A DNA stretch of 64,000 nucleotides. Origin: a bacterium. GTDB taxonomy: Bacteria > Hinthialibacterota > Hinthialibacteria > OLB16. Numbering within the stretch: the stretch's first letter is position 1; each line of letters opens with the position of its first letter. Below, in pieces: positions 1 to 8,204 of this stretch. The DNA lies in the NCBI GenBank assembly GCA_022072055.1, contig JAJVIK010000008.1:248001-312000 (forward strand), written 5' to 3'. The notes below the pieces were generated by a model. It searched no databases, was not told where the DNA came from, and worked only from the letters and a program-made list of their open reading frames with translations. The position numbers and the translations under genes are program-made.

Positions 1-666
1 AAGCCAGTGCATCGGGTCCTGGTCGAGCGAGGCGGCGAAGGGGCGAGTCAGCCCCACCGCGATGATCGCGGGGACCCCCGCCGAGAGACGACCCGCGACC
101 TGGTCAATCCGCTTGCGGTCCGGGGTGACATGATCCCCGCCGTACAGACGGATATCCGTCACCGAAAGATCCGCGGCCAGGTTTCCATCGCTCACCTGAA
201 GCTGAACACGCGGGGGTTTTCCCGGCGCCTCGGCCACTCGCAGAGCCAGCCTCCCATTCGGCGCCAGGCATCCGAGCGAGCGACATCCCTTCCCGGCCTC
301 AACCGCGAATTTTCGGATCCCCACGCGCTGAAGATCCTCCCCGAAGATCTCCCGAAAGGTGGACTTGGCGATCCGCTGAAGAGCCTTCCAGAAGAGCTCC
401 GGGCGAACACGCTCGAGCCGCCGAACCCTCCTCGGGTCGAAGAGGTGATCCTCGCTCTCGGGCGCGGACGGACGAGGAGTGACTTCCCCAAGGTCCAGGA
501 GAGCGCCGATCTCAAAGGGACCGCCATGGCATTCGAGCAGCCGGGTCTCCAGGCGCTGGTGGTTGGGAAGCACGGGGCGAACATGCGCCCCGTTGGACCA
601 ATCGATCCCCGCCGCGCAGAAGAATCCCGCCTGCATCCGCGTGAGATGATGGATGACTATCCGCAT
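1..666 (-). CDS. Dual-OB-like domain protein, C-terminus beyond window
   Basis: The minus-strand frame is open from an ATG at 666 to the window edge (222 codons, no stop). The N-terminus begins MRIVIHHLTRMQ and continues with a GxDWxNGxHVRPVL stretch, then a segment matching GPFEIGALLDLG. I recall this arrangement from a dual OB-fold family often encoded beside DUF488 genes; that recall is unverified. It starts 6 bp after the stop of the upstream DUF488 gene, so it is the last visible gene of the asd-gltA-cobA/hemD-osmC-DUF488-DUF488 operon. Several antisense open frames in this stretch are shadows. No catalytic motif is recognisable; a nucleic-acid-binding role would be an inference from the OB fold alone. 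Confidence 0.6.
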   Translation of the reverse strand, partial: MRIVIHHLTRMQAGFFCAAGIDWSNGAHVRPVLPNHQRLETRLLECHGGPFEIGALLDLGEVTPRPSAPESEDHLFDPRRVRRLERVRPELFWKALQRIAKSTFREIFGEDLQRVGIRKFAVEAGKGCRSLGCLAPNGRLALRVAEAPGKPPRVQLQVSDGNLAADLSVTDIRLYGGDHVTPDRKRIDQVAGRLSAGVPAIIAVGLTRPFAASLDQDPMHWL

Positions 667-672
667 CGATCT

Positions 673-1110
673 TCAAAGGTGAATGATCTTCACCCCGCTC
701 CACTTTTCCTGAAGGTACTCCGCCACCAGTCGACGGTGGCATTGGTCCGGCTCCGGTTCGCTGCACAACAAGACCGAGCGGATGGAGAAGAGCTCGCGGG
801 GAATCTTCTTCTCCACCTTCCTTTCACGGAGCAGGGCGAGGAATCCTCGCTCATAATCCCGCCAGCTCCCCTTTTCCTTCTTGTAGGCGTCGAGAATCTC
901 CTGGGTGGGGGCAAGCAGCGGTTCATGGATGTATTCCGCGCCGCAGAGCTCCGAAAGGAAAAAGGGGAGATCCTCCCGCTTGGTGAAACGCGCCAGTTGC
1001 GAGGTGTTGTTCAGGCGGATGTCGATCAGACGACGAACGCCCGCGCTCCTCAAGGCTCCGAAGAACTGCTCGGCGGTTTTCTGGGCAAAACCGATTGTAA
1101 GGATCTCCAT
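673..1110 (-). CDS. DUF488 family protein (first paralogue)
   Basis: A 145-residue protein with the DUF488 layout: an N-terminal beta strand MEILTIGFAQKT, a central basic segment, and the C-terminal signature LLCSEPEPDQCHRR, whose Cys and CHRR are the conserved family features. The biochemical function of DUF488 is not settled. A GAGGAG Shine-Dalgarno lies about 9 nt before the ATG at 1110. The start lies inside the 3' end of the second DUF488 gene (61-bp overlap), so translation is probably coupled. It is shorter than its neighbour and lacks that protein's acidic C-terminal tail. The two are diverged paralogues, not a fresh duplication. Confidence 0.85.
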   Translation of the reverse strand: MEILTIGFAQKTAEQFFGALRSAGVRRLIDIRLNNTSQLARFTKREDLPFFLSELCGAEYIHEPLLAPTQEILDAYKKEKGSWRDYERGFLALLRERKVEKKIPRELFSIRSVLLCSEPEPDQCHRRLVAEYLQEKWSGVKIIHL

Positions 1111-1661
1111 GCTGGGGCCTCCTCGAAATCAAACAGGGATTGCTGAAGCGCGCCGCCGGGCGCTTTCTCCGCCTCTTCTCGCTCAAGAAGCTCGCGCTCG
1201 GATTCGACCCGCCCATCCCCGCGGATGTGAAGGACCTCGACCCCCTTCTCCGTCAACACGCGCGTGATCAGAAGCCGCCGGTGGCAGAGGCAGGGGTTTT
1301 CCTCGCTGCAGGCCAGGGCCACGCGCTCCGACCCGGCCAGATCCATCACGCGCGCGACACCGGAAGTGAACAGGCCGGACTCGGCCACCTTCCCATACAG
1401 AACATGCCCCTCACGGTCGTAATACTTCAACCCTTGGGGGCGACCCCCAAGCTCCTTGCCGAGGAACAGATACTCTATCCCGGCCTCGCGCGCGGCGGCG
1501 CGGATCGCCTCCTGATTGAATTGCGGCGCGAATTTCGAGTAGGGGCTGGATCGCGTGTCCACCAGCACGGTGATCCCATGCGCGCGGAGCAGGTCGATGA
1601 ACCATTCCTCGGCGTGATTTGAGTGGCCGATGGTGTGAAGGGTCAGCGGCTTGAATGACAC
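1050..1661 (-). CDS. DUF488 family protein (second paralogue)
   Basis: The protein has about 203 residues from a GTG at 1661, giving the usual family N-terminus (KPLTLHTIGHSNH). A GAGGT element lies just upstream. A longer TTG start at 1715 is possible but adds an atypical basic leader. Family signatures are TIGHSN, DTRSSPYSKFAPQFN, and ALACSEENPCLCHRR near the C-terminus. The last 45 residues are a charged extension not expected in the minimal domain. It lies 57 bp downstream of osmC and overlaps the first DUF488 gene by 61 bp, so it belongs to the same minus-strand operon. Molecular function is unknown. Confidence 0.85.
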   Translation of the reverse strand: MSFKPLTLHTIGHSNHAEEWFIDLLRAHGITVLVDTRSSPYSKFAPQFNQEAIRAAAREAGIEYLFLGKELGGRPQGLKYYDREGHVLYGKVAESGLFTSGVARVMDLAGSERVALACSEENPCLCHRRLLITRVLTEKGVEVLHIRGDGRVESERELLEREEAEKAPGGALQQSLFDFEEAPAWRSLQSVLPRKPPSSSSEP

Positions 1662-1718
1662 TCGGGAGACCTCGTTTGGAGTGAGACTCCGGGCAGTTCG
1701 CGTCTTGGCGCGCAACCC

Positions 1719-2129
1719 TCAATCGGGATACACAAACTCCACCGGAATCTCCACCTCCGGGTGAAGGCTTTTGTGGACCGGGCAGGCGTTGGCGGTATTC
1801 TCCATGAGCTGACGGTCCCCGGGAGAGAGTCCGGAGGGCATCTCGATCCGCACTTTAAGGCGGCGGATCCGTCGCGGAGCACCTTGCGACATCTCCTTGA
1901 CCACATGCGCGCGAGCGCCGTCCAGGGTGAGGTTGTGACGTTGCGCCACGATCCCCATCGTGGTCAGCATGCAAGTCCCCAGCGCGGTGGCGACCAGGTC
2001 GGTGGGGGAAAAGGATTCTCCCTTCCCGCAATTGTCCACCGGCGCGTCGGTGATCAGAGTGGTCCCAGAGGGGCCATGACGAGCCTCGGTCCTCAAGTCG
2101 CCGTGGTAAATGGAATGGATGTCAACCAT
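1719..2129 (-). CDS. OsmC family peroxiredoxin-like protein
   Basis: A 136-residue OsmC/Ohr-fold protein. The two conserved cysteines of thiol peroxidases in this family are present, Cys53 in ATALGTCMLTT and Cys116 in NACPVHKSL. A role in reducing organic hydroperoxides in the cytoplasm is therefore likely from family knowledge; the substrate is unknown. The open frame extends upstream to 2435, but the real start is the ATG at 2129, preceded by AAGGAG at a 7-nt distance, and family homology begins there. The start overlaps the end of the cobA-hemD gene by 8 bp, indicating translational coupling. Confidence 0.9.
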   Translation of the reverse strand: MVDIHSIYHGDLRTEARHGPSGTTLITDAPVDNCGKGESFSPTDLVATALGTCMLTTMGIVAQRHNLTLDGARAHVVKEMSQGAPRRIRRLKVRIEMPSGLSPGDRQLMENTANACPVHKSLHPEVEIPVEFVYPD

Positions 2130-3690
2130 TTGAAACTCCTTGCGTGGAGTCTGTTCGGAAGACCTCAAGAATACTCTCCAGAATCCCCGCGAGGGAAGCT
2201 GTCTTCGCCTCGTGAATCGCCTCGATACCCATCGCTTGGAGCGCGGCCGCAGTGGTCGGACCGATGCTGAAGACCTTCGACGAACGAAGGAGGCGACTTG
2301 CCATTTCGGCGCCGAGACGCTCGCGGAACCCCTTGAGCGCCGAGGGACTGGCGAAGGTAATCGCATCCACGGCGCCCGATCTAAGTTGCTCCTCGGCGCT
2401 CCATTCCCCGGCATGGGCCACGGTCCGATAGGCAATCACTCGGTCCACGAGGCCGCCGGCCTCGCTCAGCTGCCCGGCAAGCTCCTCGCGCGCGATCTCC
2501 GAGCACGGAAGCAGAAAACGCCCGCCCCTCACTTTGCCTTGCTCGATCAACGCCTTGGCCAGGGCGCGTCCGGTGGCCTCGGCGGGGATCAGGTCGGGGA
2601 AGAGCGAAAATTCGGAGAGCCTTCGGGAGGTCGCGTCTCCGACCACGCCAATCCGACAGGAGCCGAAGGCGCGAGAATCGAGCCCCTCCTCGAAGAGTCT
2701 CTGGAAAAAGAAATCCACCGCGTTTTTGCTCGTGAACAGCACCCAGTCATAGGTCCCGATTTCCCTGGCGGCTTCTCGGATGGCCGAGTCTTCCTCGGGG
2801 GGGAGGATCGCGATGCAGGGGCAATCCAGGAGATGGGCGCCCAGCAGAGGGAGCTCCTCGCGCAAGGGATCGCTCGGAGGTGTGGGGGGATGGGTGATGG
2901 CGATCCTTCGACCGAGGAGCGGCAGGCGCCGCTCGCGCGGAGCGGCCAGACTGAGCACCTCCCCAACCAGCAGGACAAAGGGAATTCCCTTCTCGGGAGA
3001 ACCGATCCCCTGTGCAAGCCCTGCCAAGGTCCCTTCGAGAATCCGCTCCTCGGGCGCGCTCGCGGTCAGGATGATCGCTGTCGGGCATTCGGGGGACATC
3101 CCTCCGGCGATCAGTCGGCGCGCGGCCTCAGCCGTTCTGCCGCCGGCCATGTAGAAGGCCAAAGTGCCCGAGTGGGCTAGCGCGTTCCAGTCGATCTGGG
3201 AGTTCGGTTTGGAGGGGTCCTCGTGGATGGTGGCGAAAGTGACGCTGGAGGCGAGGCCGCGATGAGTCAGGGGGATTCCAAGCGAGGCCGCGGCGGCGGA
3301 CGCCGCGGTCACTCCCGGAATGATCTCAAAGGGAACTCCCGCGTCGGCCAGCGCGCATGCTTCCTCCCCAACTCGTCCGAAAACCGCCGGGTCCCCCCCC
3401 TTGAGGCGCGCCACGCGGAGGCCGGCCGAGGCCTTCTCAATCAGGATTCGGTTGATCTCAGGCTGCTGGATGCCATCGTGACCGGGACTCTTGCCGACAT
3501 CAACGCGCTCGGCTGTGGGAGGGACCTCATCGAGGAGCGCGAGTGGAATCAGGCGGTCATGCACGACCACATCGCAGCCGGCGAGACGCGAGAAACCAAG
3601 GCAGGTGATCAGCCTCGGGTCCCCCGGTCCCGCGCCGATTAAGCTGACAAAACCTCCCCCCCGGCTATCCCCGCTCCTGGATTGGGACAT
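2122..3690 (-). CDS. cobA-hemD: Uroporphyrinogen-III C-methyltransferase / uroporphyrinogen-III synthase fusion
   Basis: A 522-residue fusion. Residues about 13-245 form the SAM-dependent CobA/SUMT domain (LIGAGPGDP loop, RLKGGDPAVFGR, EIIPGVTAASAAA, GIPLTHRG), which methylates uroporphyrinogen III to precorrin-2. Residues about 258-515 form the HemD domain (RRIAITHPP, DWVLFTSKNAVDFF, TFASPSALKGF, SIGPTTAAAL), which cyclises hydroxymethylbilane. The fusion commits tetrapyrroles to sirohaem or cobalamin. I chose the ATG at 3690 because homology starts there; it overlaps the citrate synthase stop by 26 bp. No hemA, hemB or hemC is nearby, so the rest of the pathway lies elsewhere. Confidence 0.93.
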   Translation of the reverse strand: MSQSRSGDSRGGGFVSLIGAGPGDPRLITCLGFSRLAGCDVVVHDRLIPLALLDEVPPTAERVDVGKSPGHDGIQQPEINRILIEKASAGLRVARLKGGDPAVFGRVGEEACALADAGVPFEIIPGVTAASAAAASLGIPLTHRGLASSVTFATIHEDPSKPNSQIDWNALAHSGTLAFYMAGGRTAEAARRLIAGGMSPECPTAIILTASAPEERILEGTLAGLAQGIGSPEKGIPFVLLVGEVLSLAAPRERRLPLLGRRIAITHPPTPPSDPLREELPLLGAHLLDCPCIAILPPEEDSAIREAAREIGTYDWVLFTSKNAVDFFFQRLFEEGLDSRAFGSCRIGVVGDATSRRLSEFSLFPDLIPAEATGRALAKALIEQGKVRGGRFLLPCSEIAREELAGQLSEAGGLVDRVIAYRTVAHAGEWSAEEQLRSGAVDAITFASPSALKGFRERLGAEMASRLLRSSKVFSIGPTTAAALQAMGIEAIHEAKTASLAGILESILEVFRTDSTQGVSNG

Positions 3691-4912
3691 ATTCGACTCG
3701 GAGCGGACCCACATAGACATCCTGGGGGCGGAAGATGCGGTTGTTCTTGAGATACTCGATGGTTCGCGCCCCCCAGCCGGTGACCCGGCTGACGGCGAAG
3801 ATCGGTGTGAACATGGCCTTGTCGATCCCCATCGCGGCATACACGATCCCGGAATAGAAGTCCACGTTCGGGAAGACCCCCTTCTTCGCGCCCAAGTCCC
3901 CGACAACCAGCTTTTCCAGCTTCTCCGCGATGTCGTAGAGCTTGCGAATTTCGGGATCGCGCTGGGAGAGCAGCTCCGCAAGCGGGTGGAGGACCCTCGC
4001 GCGGGGATCGTAGGCCTTGTAGACCCGGTGGCCGAAGCCCATTACCTTCCGCTTCTTGGCGCGACTTTCCTCGTACCAACCGTCAACCTTGGCCGGATCG
4101 CCGATTTCCTCGAGAGTGTGGAGCACCGCCTCGTTGGCGCCGCCGTGCAGCGGTCCCTTGAGGCTCCCGATTCCCGCCACCAGCGAACTGTACATGTCGG
4201 ACATGGAGGAGTTCACCACCATGCTGGCGAAGGTCGAGGCGTTGATCCCGTGGTCGGCGTGCAGGATCAGGCAGATGTCCATCACCCGGGCGTCATCCGG
4301 GCTGGGCTGTTTGCCGGTCATCATCCGAATGAAATCCGCGGCCAGGGATTGGCTGGGATCGGGCGCGAGCGGTTTTTCGCCGGCGCGAATCCGGGAAATC
4401 GCCCCAACGACGGTCGGGAAGCGCGCGATCATCTTGATGACCACCTCGGTTTGAGCCTCCACCGAGGTGTCATCGGCGTCCGGATCGAGCATCCCCAGGA
4501 TCGAAACCAGAGTTCGCAGACCGGTCATCGCGTGGTTCTCGCGAATCGGCAGGCGTTCAAGATACGGTTCGATCTCACTCGGCAGGGCGCGATACTTGCT
4601 GAGTTTCGCTTTGAAATCCTCAAATTCCTTAAGTGTGGGAAGCTTGCCGTAGAGCAAGAGATAAGCGGTCTCCTCAAAAGAGGACTTCTGGGAAAGATCG
4701 AAGGTGTCCAGACCGCAATAGATCAGCCATCCCTTGGGACCGTTGACATAACCCACCTTGCTTTCGCAGGTGATGGCATCCTCCAGGCCGGGTCCAATCT
4801 CGCAGGTGACCGGCCACTGAATCGCGGTGGTCAGGCTGGGATCCGGCTCGGAGTCGGTCTCCTGATAGGCTTTCTCCTTGGCTTTGCGGACAATCTCTTC
4901 GATGTGCGGCAT
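3665..4912 (-). CDS. gltA: Citrate synthase
   Basis: A 415-residue citrate synthase of the short bacterial type, catalysing acetyl-CoA plus oxaloacetate to citrate. Signatures include LILHADHGINASTF, GPLHGGANEAV with a catalytic His, GFGHRVYKAYDPRA, and FPNVDFYSG with the catalytic Asp. The ATG at 4912 is preferred over the upstream ATG at 4942 because GGGAG lies about 8 nt upstream and the extra residues match nothing. It begins 14 bp after asd, so the two are co-transcribed. 2-Methylcitrate synthase is a paralogous alternative that motifs alone cannot exclude, but no prp genes are nearby. Confidence 0.92.
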   Translation of the reverse strand: MPHIEEIVRKAKEKAYQETDSEPDPSLTTAIQWPVTCEIGPGLEDAITCESKVGYVNGPKGWLIYCGLDTFDLSQKSSFEETAYLLLYGKLPTLKEFEDFKAKLSKYRALPSEIEPYLERLPIRENHAMTGLRTLVSILGMLDPDADDTSVEAQTEVVIKMIARFPTVVGAISRIRAGEKPLAPDPSQSLAADFIRMMTGKQPSPDDARVMDICLILHADHGINASTFASMVVNSSMSDMYSSLVAGIGSLKGPLHGGANEAVLHTLEEIGDPAKVDGWYEESRAKKRKVMGFGHRVYKAYDPRARVLHPLAELLSQRDPEIRKLYDIAEKLEKLVVGDLGAKKGVFPNVDFYSGIVYAAMGIDKAMFTPIFAVSRVTGWGARTIEYLKNNRIFRPQDVYVGPLRVEYVPIQERG

Positions 4913-4925
4913 CAGGCAGCTCCCA

Positions 4926-5948
4926 TTATGATATATTCCCACCCTCGGCGATCAGCGCCTCGGCGATTTGCACGGCGTTGAGGGCCGCCCCCTTTCGGAG
5001 CTGGTCCCCGCTGATAAAGATCTCCAATCCGCGTCCATCGGGCTGCGACAGGTCCTGACGGATGCGCCCCACAAGGACCTCATCCCGCCCGCTGGCCTCA
5101 ATCGGCATCGGAAAGTGGTTTTTCTCCCGGTCGTCCACTAAAATCAACCCCGGAGCTTTGCGGATGGCCTCCCGCGCCTCCTCGACCGAAACCGGGCGCT
5201 CGAATTCGAGGTTCACGGCCTCGGAGTGGGCGCGCATCACCGGGACTCGGATACAGGTCACGCCAAGGCGCATGTCCGGATCGCCGAAGATCTTCTTCAT
5301 CTCGGCGATCACCTTGTTTTCCTCGCCGTTATAGCCGTTGACCTCAATCGCGGCATTATGCGAATACAGATTGAAGGCCAGCTGATGAGGCAGGGCCTTC
5401 TTCGTCAGCGGTTTTCCCTCAAGGACCTCATGGGTTTGAGTCACCAGTTCATTCATCGCCGCCGCCCCCGCGCCGCTCGCCGATTGGTAGGTGGCGACCA
5501 CCATCCGGCGAACTCGTGAAAGTCGGTACAGCGGCCAGACCGCGACCGCCAGGATCGCCGCGCAGCAGTTGGGATTGGCGATCAGGCCCGGATGGGAGCG
5601 GATGGCCGAGGCGTTCACCTCCGGCACCACCAGGGGGACACCGTTCTCCATCCGAAACGCCGAGGTGTTGTCCACAATCACCGCGCCCGCCTGGACCGCG
5701 CGCTCCCGGAAGGTCCGAGTCACCGAGGCTCCAGCCGATGACAGGACAATCTCCCCCTTGGCGAACGAATGCTTGCCAAGTTCCGCCACGGTGAGCTCCT
5801 GGCCTTTGAAGGTCACCTTCTTTCCCACGGAGCGACTGGAGGCGAGCGGGACCAACTCATCCACCGGGAATTCCCGCTCGGAAAGGCACTCCAACATGAC
5901 TTGACCGACCGCTCCGGTCACTCCGACAACACTGACACGATACCCCAT
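4926..5948 (-). CDS. asd: Aspartate-semialdehyde dehydrogenase
   Basis: A 340-residue enzyme reducing aspartyl-phosphate to aspartate semialdehyde with NADPH, the branch point for lysine, threonine, methionine and ectoine. Seen: the Rossmann loop VVGVTGAVGQ at the N-terminus, the SSAGASVT segment, and the active site NPNCC with the nucleophile at Cys128. An adjacent second Cys replaces the usual Ser/Thr. The ATG at 5948 gives the canonical start; the frame is open to 5987. It is the first gene of the minus-strand operon that continues with citrate synthase. Its product is also the precursor for the ectABC enzymes encoded about 50 kb away. Confidence 0.94.
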   Translation of the reverse strand: MGYRVSVVGVTGAVGQVMLECLSEREFPVDELVPLASSRSVGKKVTFKGQELTVAELGKHSFAKGEIVLSSAGASVTRTFRERAVQAGAVIVDNTSAFRMENGVPLVVPEVNASAIRSHPGLIANPNCCAAILAVAVWPLYRLSRVRRMVVATYQSASGAGAAAMNELVTQTHEVLEGKPLTKKALPHQLAFNLYSHNAAIEVNGYNGEENKVIAEMKKIFGDPDMRLGVTCIRVPVMRAHSEAVNLEFERPVSVEEAREAIRKAPGLILVDDREKNHFPMPIEASGRDEVLVGRIRQDLSQPDGRGLEIFISGDQLRKGAALNAVQIAEALIAEGGNIS

Positions 5949-6185
5949 GATTGAACCACTACCTCTAAAGCGCTTTTCCCTCATCATGCGGGAAGAAGCA
6001 GTTTAGCAAAAGGGGTTAGGGCATGGCAGTCCCACGGAAGGATTCGAGGCCCTCGGGGTGGCGTGGCCCGATTGGAGTGCCCCATCTTTCGGAATTCCCG
6101 TCTTGTGCTTTCGTCCGTGGCGGGTTTGAATACGCTCCCTGGCTCGCGCACGCGGGCCGAGAGCCGAGGAAGAGGGGGGCAGAGA

Positions 6186-7811
6186 GTGGCCGAGCTGAAA
6201 AAGGAGCAGTGGGCGACCCGCATCGGCGTGATCATGGCGGTCGCGGGATCCGCGGTCGGGCTGGGTAATTTCCTTCGTTTCCCGGGGCTTGCCGCGAAGT
6301 ACGGGGGAGGGGCCTTCATGATCCCCTACTTCATTTCCCTTCTGCTGATCGGAATCCCCATCTGCTGGTGTGAATGGACTTTGGGCCGCTATGGGGGGCA
6401 GCGGGGGTACAACAGCGCCCCGGGGATCTTCCGAGTTCTCACGAAATCCGGCGGATCGATCTATTTCGGGGTCCTCGCGGTCATTGTCCCGCTGGTCATC
6501 TACATGTACTACGTCTTCATCGAGTCCTGGTGTTTGGCGTATGCCTGGTATTATCTCACCGGAGGGATGCCGCAAAGTGTGGGGACCGACACCACCCCCT
6601 TCAAGCAGTTTTTCGCGGATTTTGTCGGCACGGGGGACAATGGGCTGGTTCTCGGCGGCCGTCTCAGTCCCGCGGTGGTCTTTCTGCTGGTGGTCTTTGT
6701 CATGAACTTCTACCTGATCTATCGCGGTCTTTCCAAAGGCATTGAGACCTTCTGCAAGTTCGCGATGCCCTCGCTGATTTTCTTCGCGATCCTTGTGTTG
6801 ATCCGGGTCCTCACCCTCGGCACTCCCAACCCCGAGTTTCCGGACCGAAATGTCAGCAACGGGCTTGGTTTTATGTGGAACCTCAAGGTGCCGGAGGGGG
6901 GCTCGGTTTGGACATTGCTCAATCCGATCCACAACCCGGAGATTTGGCTTCAGGCCGCCGGGCAGATCTTCTTCAGCCTCTCGGTCGGTTTTGGGATCGT
7001 GATGACCTACGCGAGCTACTTGAGGGCCAAGGATGACGTGGTCCTGTCCGGAATCTCCGCCACCGCCACAAACGAGTTCTGCGAGGTCTGCCTGGGCGGG
7101 TTGATCACCGTTCCCGCCGCGTTCATCTTCCTTGGCGGCGACGCCATCACCAATGTGGCCGGCTCCTCCCTCGGCATGGGGTTCCTGACCCTCCCCGCCG
7201 TGTTTGAGCGCATGCCCATCGGGCATTTCTTCGGGTTCATCTGGTTCTTCCTGCTGTTTCTGGCCGCGATCACCTCCTCGCTTTCCATGCTCCAGCCGGT
7301 GATTGCTTTTCTGGAGGAGGGTTTTGGCCTCGCGCGGCGCGCCTCGGTGACCTTCCTCGGGCTGCTCACCTTGATCGGGAGCTTTTTCGTGGTCTACTTC
7401 AGCAAGGACCTGGAGGCCTTGGACACCATGGATTTCTGGATTGGCCAGGTCGGCATCTTCCTCCTCGGCACGATCACCGTGATCTTCTTCGGGTGGGTGT
7501 TGGGGATAGAAAGAGGATTTGAGGAGGCGCACCGTGGCGCGCACATTCGGATCCCCGGTTTCTTCAGATTCATCATCAAGTATCTTTCGCCCCTGTATCT
7601 GATCTCCATCTTCAGTCTGTTCATTTACCAAAACCTGGTGGTGAAGGCGACCGAGGAGGGGTCTTATGTGTGGCGCGCCCTCTACAAGCATGAGACCCAG
7701 ATCACGCTTGGGTTCATTCTGATCCTGATCGTGTTCTTCACCATGTTGGTGAACCTTGCGGGCAAACGTTGGCGCGAGCGTGAAGCGAGCGCCGGAGGAG
7801 GCGGGCTCTGA
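6186..7811 (+). CDS. Neurotransmitter:sodium symporter (NSS/SNF) family transporter
   Basis: A 541-residue, roughly 12-TM inner-membrane Na+-coupled transporter, probably for amino acids. TM1 contains the NSS signature GSAVGLGNFLRFP (Na+ and substrate site), followed by GGGAFMIPY and a second repeat with SLSVGFGIVMTY. The GTG at 6186 is chosen because the N-terminus then reads VAELKKEQWATRIG, typical of the family, with a GAGGGGGG element upstream. The open frame reaches back to an ATG at 6063, which would add 41 low-complexity residues. It overlaps the next small gene by one base, forming a transporter/small-subunit pair. Substrate is not deducible. Confidence 0.9.
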   Translation: MAELKKEQWATRIGVIMAVAGSAVGLGNFLRFPGLAAKYGGGAFMIPYFISLLLIGIPICWCEWTLGRYGGQRGYNSAPGIFRVLTKSGGSIYFGVLAVIVPLVIYMYYVFIESWCLAYAWYYLTGGMPQSVGTDTTPFKQFFADFVGTGDNGLVLGGRLSPAVVFLLVVFVMNFYLIYRGLSKGIETFCKFAMPSLIFFAILVLIRVLTLGTPNPEFPDRNVSNGLGFMWNLKVPEGGSVWTLLNPIHNPEIWLQAAGQIFFSLSVGFGIVMTYASYLRAKDDVVLSGISATATNEFCEVCLGGLITVPAAFIFLGGDAITNVAGSSLGMGFLTLPAVFERMPIGHFFGFIWFFLLFLAAITSSLSMLQPVIAFLEEGFGLARRASVTFLGLLTLIGSFFVVYFSKDLEALDTMDFWIGQVGIFLLGTITVIFFGWVLGIERGFEEAHRGAHIRIPGFFRFIIKYLSPLYLISIFSLFIYQNLVVKATEEGSYVWRALYKHETQITLGFILILIVFFTMLVNLAGKRWREREASAGGGGL

Positions 7812-7963
7812 TGGAAACGAGCGGGTGGATCTTTCTCTTGGTGTCCTGTTCATTCGTCACAATCTTGACGGTTTACTGCTTTTGGAAAGTCCTATCCCTT
7901 CCAAGCGAGGTGGATGAAGACCTCCATGCCCCATTGGACATCGACACGCGAGACTTGGAGTAG
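7811..7963 (+). CDS. MetS-like NSS transporter small subunit
   Basis: A 50-residue protein starting METSGWIF with one hydrophobic TM segment (about residues 5-27) and an acidic tail ending DTRDLE. Tiny one-TM proteins directly after NSS symporters are known from the MetPS methionine/alanine importer of Corynebacterium, where the small subunit is needed for activity. The start overlaps the symporter stop (TGATG), and the size and topology fit that family. Sequence identity to characterised members was not checked, so the assignment rests on context and architecture. Confidence 0.75.
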   Translation: METSGWIFLLVSCSFVTILTVYCFWKVLSLPSEVDEDLHAPLDIDTRDLE

Positions 7964-8001
7964 CCCCTCACGCGGCGGCGGTAGCCAAAGGTCCGTTTTT
8001 T

Positions 8002-8196
8002 CCCGAAGATGGAGAGGAGCGGAGGGAACTCATCGAGCATCTTGAGGCCAATGGATACAATCTCCTCCGAGAGGGAGCAAACCACTCCACTTATGCAAAC
8101 CAGGTAAAGACTATTCCGGTAAAGCGTCATCGAACTCTAGACCGGATCACGGCCAATGAAATCTGCAAACAGGCTGGCTTGAAGACGAGGTCTTAA
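8002..8196 (+). pseudogene. HicA-like toxin remnant lacking a start codon
   Basis: The plus-strand frame ending TAA at 8194-8196 encodes a HicA-like sequence: ERRELIEHLEANGYNLLREG, then NHSTYANQ, PVKRHRTL, and EICKQAGLKTRS. The catalytic His of the toxin (NHSxY) is retained. No ATG, GTG or TTG lies in this frame between the in-frame stop inside the preceding small-subunit gene and the start of homology. No HicB-like antitoxin follows; an ABC ATPase begins 8 bp later. It is most simply a decayed toxin. A non-canonical start is the alternative. Confidence 0.6.
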
Positions 8197-8204
8197 AGAA
8201 TCTC

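Noticed and set aside
3223-4981. Long plus-strand open frames opposite cobA-hemD and citrate synthase
   Set aside because: Shadow frames in GC-rich DNA; the minus-strand genes have clear family motifs.
6003-7853. 616-residue minus-strand open frame opposite the NSS transporter
   Set aside because: Highly charged His/Asp/Glu-rich shadow translation of a transmembrane gene, no domain.
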